Below are positions 21,265 to 23,581 of a stretch of DNA of 23,581 nt, one piece after another. Position numbers and translations under genes: made by a program. Position 1 is the first letter of the stretch, and every line of letters begins with the position of its first letter. The notes under the pieces were generated by a model. The model was not told where the DNA came from. It saw nothing but the letters and a program-made list of their open reading frames with translations, and did not search any database. Source of the stretch: Candidatus Rifleibacteriota bacterium (GTDB taxonomy: Bacteria > Riflebacteria > Ozemobacteria > Ozemobacterales > Ozemobacteraceae); assembly GCA_029560455.1 (NCBI GenBank), contig JAKQKW010000360.1, positions 1 through 23,581 on the forward strand, given 5' to 3'.

Positions 21265-23581
21265 GTTCCACTGCGGTTAACGGCAAACAACTGTCTGGTC
21301 TGTCTTTCAGTCGCTATTACAGCTGGCTTATGATTTTTCTGCTCAGTCTGGTACCCGGCTTGATTATTGCCTGGGACTGGCACCCCGACGGAGAAGATAC
21401 CTGGGCTCGCCGCCAGATGTTTTCCGGCTGGTTTAAAAAGAATGATGCTCTGGCAGAACGCGTGTTTCAGGCAACTTCTTCAGATTTCTGGTGTCGGGAA
21501 ATGGCTATCGAGTATCGCAACACCATTCAGGCTCTGGCCGCCAAAACTTACGATTACAAGCTGGCGCTTGAACAGTCTGCAGAGTTGCTTTTTCACAAAG
21601 AAAAAGATCGGCCGATAACCATGCAGTTTTTTCAGAAAAATGGTGATTGGGCAATGAACAGCACTGATCGGAGAATTTCCGGCTACCTTTTTCGCCAGTT
21701 GTTCGGCCAGATGGTGGATCATTTTGAGAACGGGACATCCGAGTTATCAGGGAGCAACTGGGAACAGCGCATTAGAACGCTTTTTGGCAAAATGGCTTTT
21801 ATTGAAATGTTTCTACCCGACTTCCGTCTCAAGCCCATTCCGGTAATTTTTCAGGGTCGTAATTATTACTTTACCTGGGAAATCTTTGTAAGAGCTGAGG
21901 ACAGGAGGGTCTGCGCAGGTTTCTTTATGCTGCTGCCTGTCAGTTTTTCTCGGAACAACAGTCTTTCAGAGCGAATCATCAGTGATTGGTCCGTCGTCAG
22001 CCGCCAGGCGCGCGTTGACGGAACATGCTGGCCGGCCATGTTGAATTACCGAAAGGATTCGGCAAAGTCTCTGGTTGTACATCCGGCACTTTCTGATGCT
22101 CAGACGGTTGCTGATATCTGGAACTTTTTTCAGAAAACATTCCCGGAAAAGTCTCTGAATAGTGAGCAGTCTCATCTGCAACTGCCCGTAGAACTTATGG
22201 GAAAAGCTTTTCCTCTTGGCAGCAGAATTGCACGCATCTGTTATTCAGACCCGATAAGCGGATTTGCTGTGTTGCTGCTGGGAGAAATGCCTCAGATACC
22301 ACTTTCGCCACGTCAGGCGGCGGTAAGGTGGTATTTTGCTGTTTTATCAGGGGTCTGGTTTATGTTTCTTGTCAGATGCCTGATTTTTCGACGCCTGCCA
22401 ACAATAAGAATCCAAATCAGAGTTCTTCTGTGGTTTTCTGCTTTTGCAGCCTTTCCTGCCGGGCTCACTATCGGTTCTCTTGCGGCAACGCTTCAGGATC
22501 TTCGTGAAGTGAAAATTTCCGGTCTGCATCGTGATCTGCATCAACTGGTGTTGCATATTGAGGCTGAAATGGCCGGTGTGTCTGAGGTTTTTTCTGAGGC
22601 TGCCGCAAGTATCACTTCTAATGAAAGAATTATTAATAAGGCTTTCAGGTTGCCGACCGAGCCCGAAACCGACACTGTCCTGCTGAACCAGGTTCGTTCT
22701 GAATTTCTTCGACGAGGCATTGACCCTGCAGCGGTTATTCTGGTCACTCAGGGCGGCTGGTGCTTCAGTTCCTTTCAAAAAGACAGTTCAGCCGGTTATC
22801 GCAGGTCCAGCCGGGCGCTGTTCGGGTCGATCCTCGATAAGTATCTGAGGCAGGTCGATGCCGATCTTTACCAGAAATGTTCGCCATCTTCGAGATATTT
22901 AGATACGGAAAGAAGAGTATCTGCGATCACGTCAGCTTCAGATTTCAGGGTTCAGGAGAACTTCGGGCTTGCCAAAGAGAGATTTGAGAGCGTGTCAGAG
23001 GTTTTCACCGGCAATGATTTTGCCTTGAGTTATCTGCACCAGATAAATCTCGATGGCCGACCTTTTGCCGTATTTATGGTTCTTTTGCGTCCAGAAGCGA
23101 TGTATGAAAAAGTTCTGAGGCTGACTCTCCCTCAGGAGGCGGTTAACTACCGCAGAGTTTCGGGTTTCTCCCCAGACATTGCTGTTTACAAAAACACCGG
23201 CGGACAGCCAAAAATAGTTGAAGCAACCGGCCATACCGGAGGATTCGATAAGCTGACTCTGCTGCCTGCAGAGAGAACTGCCTATATTTTTGATGTGGAT
23301 TATGCCAGCATAATGATTCCCTCTCAGCGTATGCCGGGGTATGTTTTTGTTGCCAGACTGCCGGCTTATCACGTAGAAATGATGATCTTTTTCGAGCAGT
23401 TCAGTATGGTTATGACCATGCTGCTTCTTCTCGGTGTCGTTATTTCCGGCTCAATATTCGTTTCTGTCTGGATTGGCAAGCCCTTGCGGTCTTTCATTCC
23501 GGCCCTTGAAAAAATAGGAACTGGTTATGATTCAGCTGGTGCCGTGTCTGTTCGAGAAGATGAGATTGCTGCCACTGCCGA
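21261..23581 (+). CDS. Two-sensor membrane protein with HAMP-like segment, 3' end outside window
   Basis: The frame stays open from ATG 21261 to the window end, giving at least 773 residues. ATGA overlap with the transglutaminase stop implies coupling. Hydrophobic segments lie at ~21-38, 357-379, 388-411 and 716-740. This gives two large regions outside the membrane (~40-355 and 412-713), separated by a tight membrane hairpin with a short basic loop. After the last segment, PLRSFIPALEKIG and the REDEIAATA stretch look like the start of a HAMP linker, so a signalling output (SpoIIE phosphatase, kinase or GGDEF) probably follows. I do not recognise the two sensor regions; the second could be Cache-like. 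Function is inferred from topology only. Confidence 0.8.
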   Translation, partial: MSSTAVNGKQLSGLSFSRYYSWLMIFLLSLVPGLIIAWDWHPDGEDTWARRQMFSGWFKKNDALAERVFQATSSDFWCREMAIEYRNTIQALAAKTYDYKLALEQSAELLFHKEKDRPITMQFFQKNGDWAMNSTDRRISGYLFRQLFGQMVDHFENGTSELSGSNWEQRIRTLFGKMAFIEMFLPDFRLKPIPVIFQGRNYYFTWEIFVRAEDRRVCAGFFMLLPVSFSRNNSLSERIISDWSVVSRQARVDGTCWPAMLNYRKDSAKSLVVHPALSDAQTVADIWNFFQKTFPEKSLNSEQSHLQLPVELMGKAFPLGSRIARICYSDPISGFAVLLLGEMPQIPLSPRQAAVRWYFAVLSGVWFMFLVRCLIFRRLPTIRIQIRVLLWFSAFAAFPAGLTIGSLAATLQDLREVKISGLHRDLHQLVLHIEAEMAGVSEVFSEAAASITSNERIINKAFRLPTEPETDTVLLNQVRSEFLRRGIDPAAVILVTQGGWCFSSFQKDSSAGYRRSSRALFGSILDKYLRQVDADLYQKCSPSSRYLDTERRVSAITSASDFRVQENFGLAKERFESVSEVFTGNDFALSYLHQINLDGRPFAVFMVLLRPEAMYEKVLRLTLPQEAVNYRRVSGFSPDIAVYKNTGGQPKIVEATGHTGGFDKLTLLPAERTAYIFDVDYASIMIPSQRMPGYVFVARLPAYHVEMMIFFEQFSMVMTMLLLLGVVISGSIFVSVWIGKPLRSFIPALEKIGTGYDSAGAVSVREDEIAATA

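Noticed and set aside
22347..23372. Two - strand open frames (22347-22778 and 22995-23372)
   Set aside because: Both are shadows of the + strand sensor gene, whose frame is continuous from 21261 and coupled to the operon.
1..23581. CRISPR array, tRNA, rRNA, insertion sequence, phage or toxin-antitoxin genes
   Set aside because: I found no regularly spaced repeats, cloverleaf-like segments, transposase motifs or small toxin pairs; the genes read as core chromosome plus signalling operons.

Overview
This window looks like chromosomal DNA from a Gram-negative-type bacterium of intermediate GC content. It encodes large multi-GAF signalling proteins, exported envelope proteins and a two-sensor HAMP protein. 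The closest general fit I can think of is a deep-branching, mostly uncultivated lineage such as Candidatus Riflebacteria. That is an impression from protein style, not something the sequence proves. I see no rRNA, tRNA, CRISPR array, transposase, phage gene or plasmid origin, and genes are packed tightly with many stop/start overlaps and several TTG starts.

Left end (1-1485, + strand). A truncated RarA (recombination-associated AAA+ ATPase) C-terminus is coupled through an ATGA overlap to a small HD-domain phosphohydrolase. A bacterial ferritin with its own likely promoter follows. A perfect 21-bp inverted repeat closes the block as a two-way terminator.

Signalling/tRNA operon (1486-12064, - strand). 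A textbook sigma70-type promoter at 12036-12064 drives five genes with almost no spacing. In transcription order they are a multi-GAF SpoIIE/PP2C phosphatase, a multi-GAF GGDEF diguanylate cyclase, a triple-GAF HD-GYP c-di-GMP phosphodiesterase, a DHH-CBS-CCA/poly(A)-type nucleotidyltransferase fusion, and a site-2-type M50 protease. Synthesis and breakdown of c-di-GMP plus a phosphatase output therefore share one transcript with a tRNA 3'-end enzyme. The N-terminal DHH domain of the tRNA enzyme has lost several catalytic-site residues.

Middle (12065-17266). On the + strand, an exported SH3b-M23 peptidoglycan endopeptidase pairs with an exported NHL-like repeat protein, followed by a strong terminator. 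rpsT (S20) follows and converges on holA (DNA polymerase III delta), a pairing also known from Bacillus. Upstream of holA lies an M18 aminopeptidase whose terminator hairpin ends only about 10 bp before the holA start.

Right end (17198-23581, + strand). A MoxR ATPase, a DUF58 protein and a membrane transglutaminase (TgpA-like) form the familiar MoxR-DUF58-transglutaminase cluster. An ATGA-coupled membrane sensor of at least 773 residues follows. It has two extracytoplasmic domains and a HAMP-like segment, and its output domain lies beyond the window.

The most interesting parts are the five-gene GAF/c-di-GMP/tRNA operon, the degenerate DHH module in the CCA-type enzyme, and the unrecognised sensor attached to the MoxR cluster. 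The first ~90 bases may be a rearrangement or an assembly edge.
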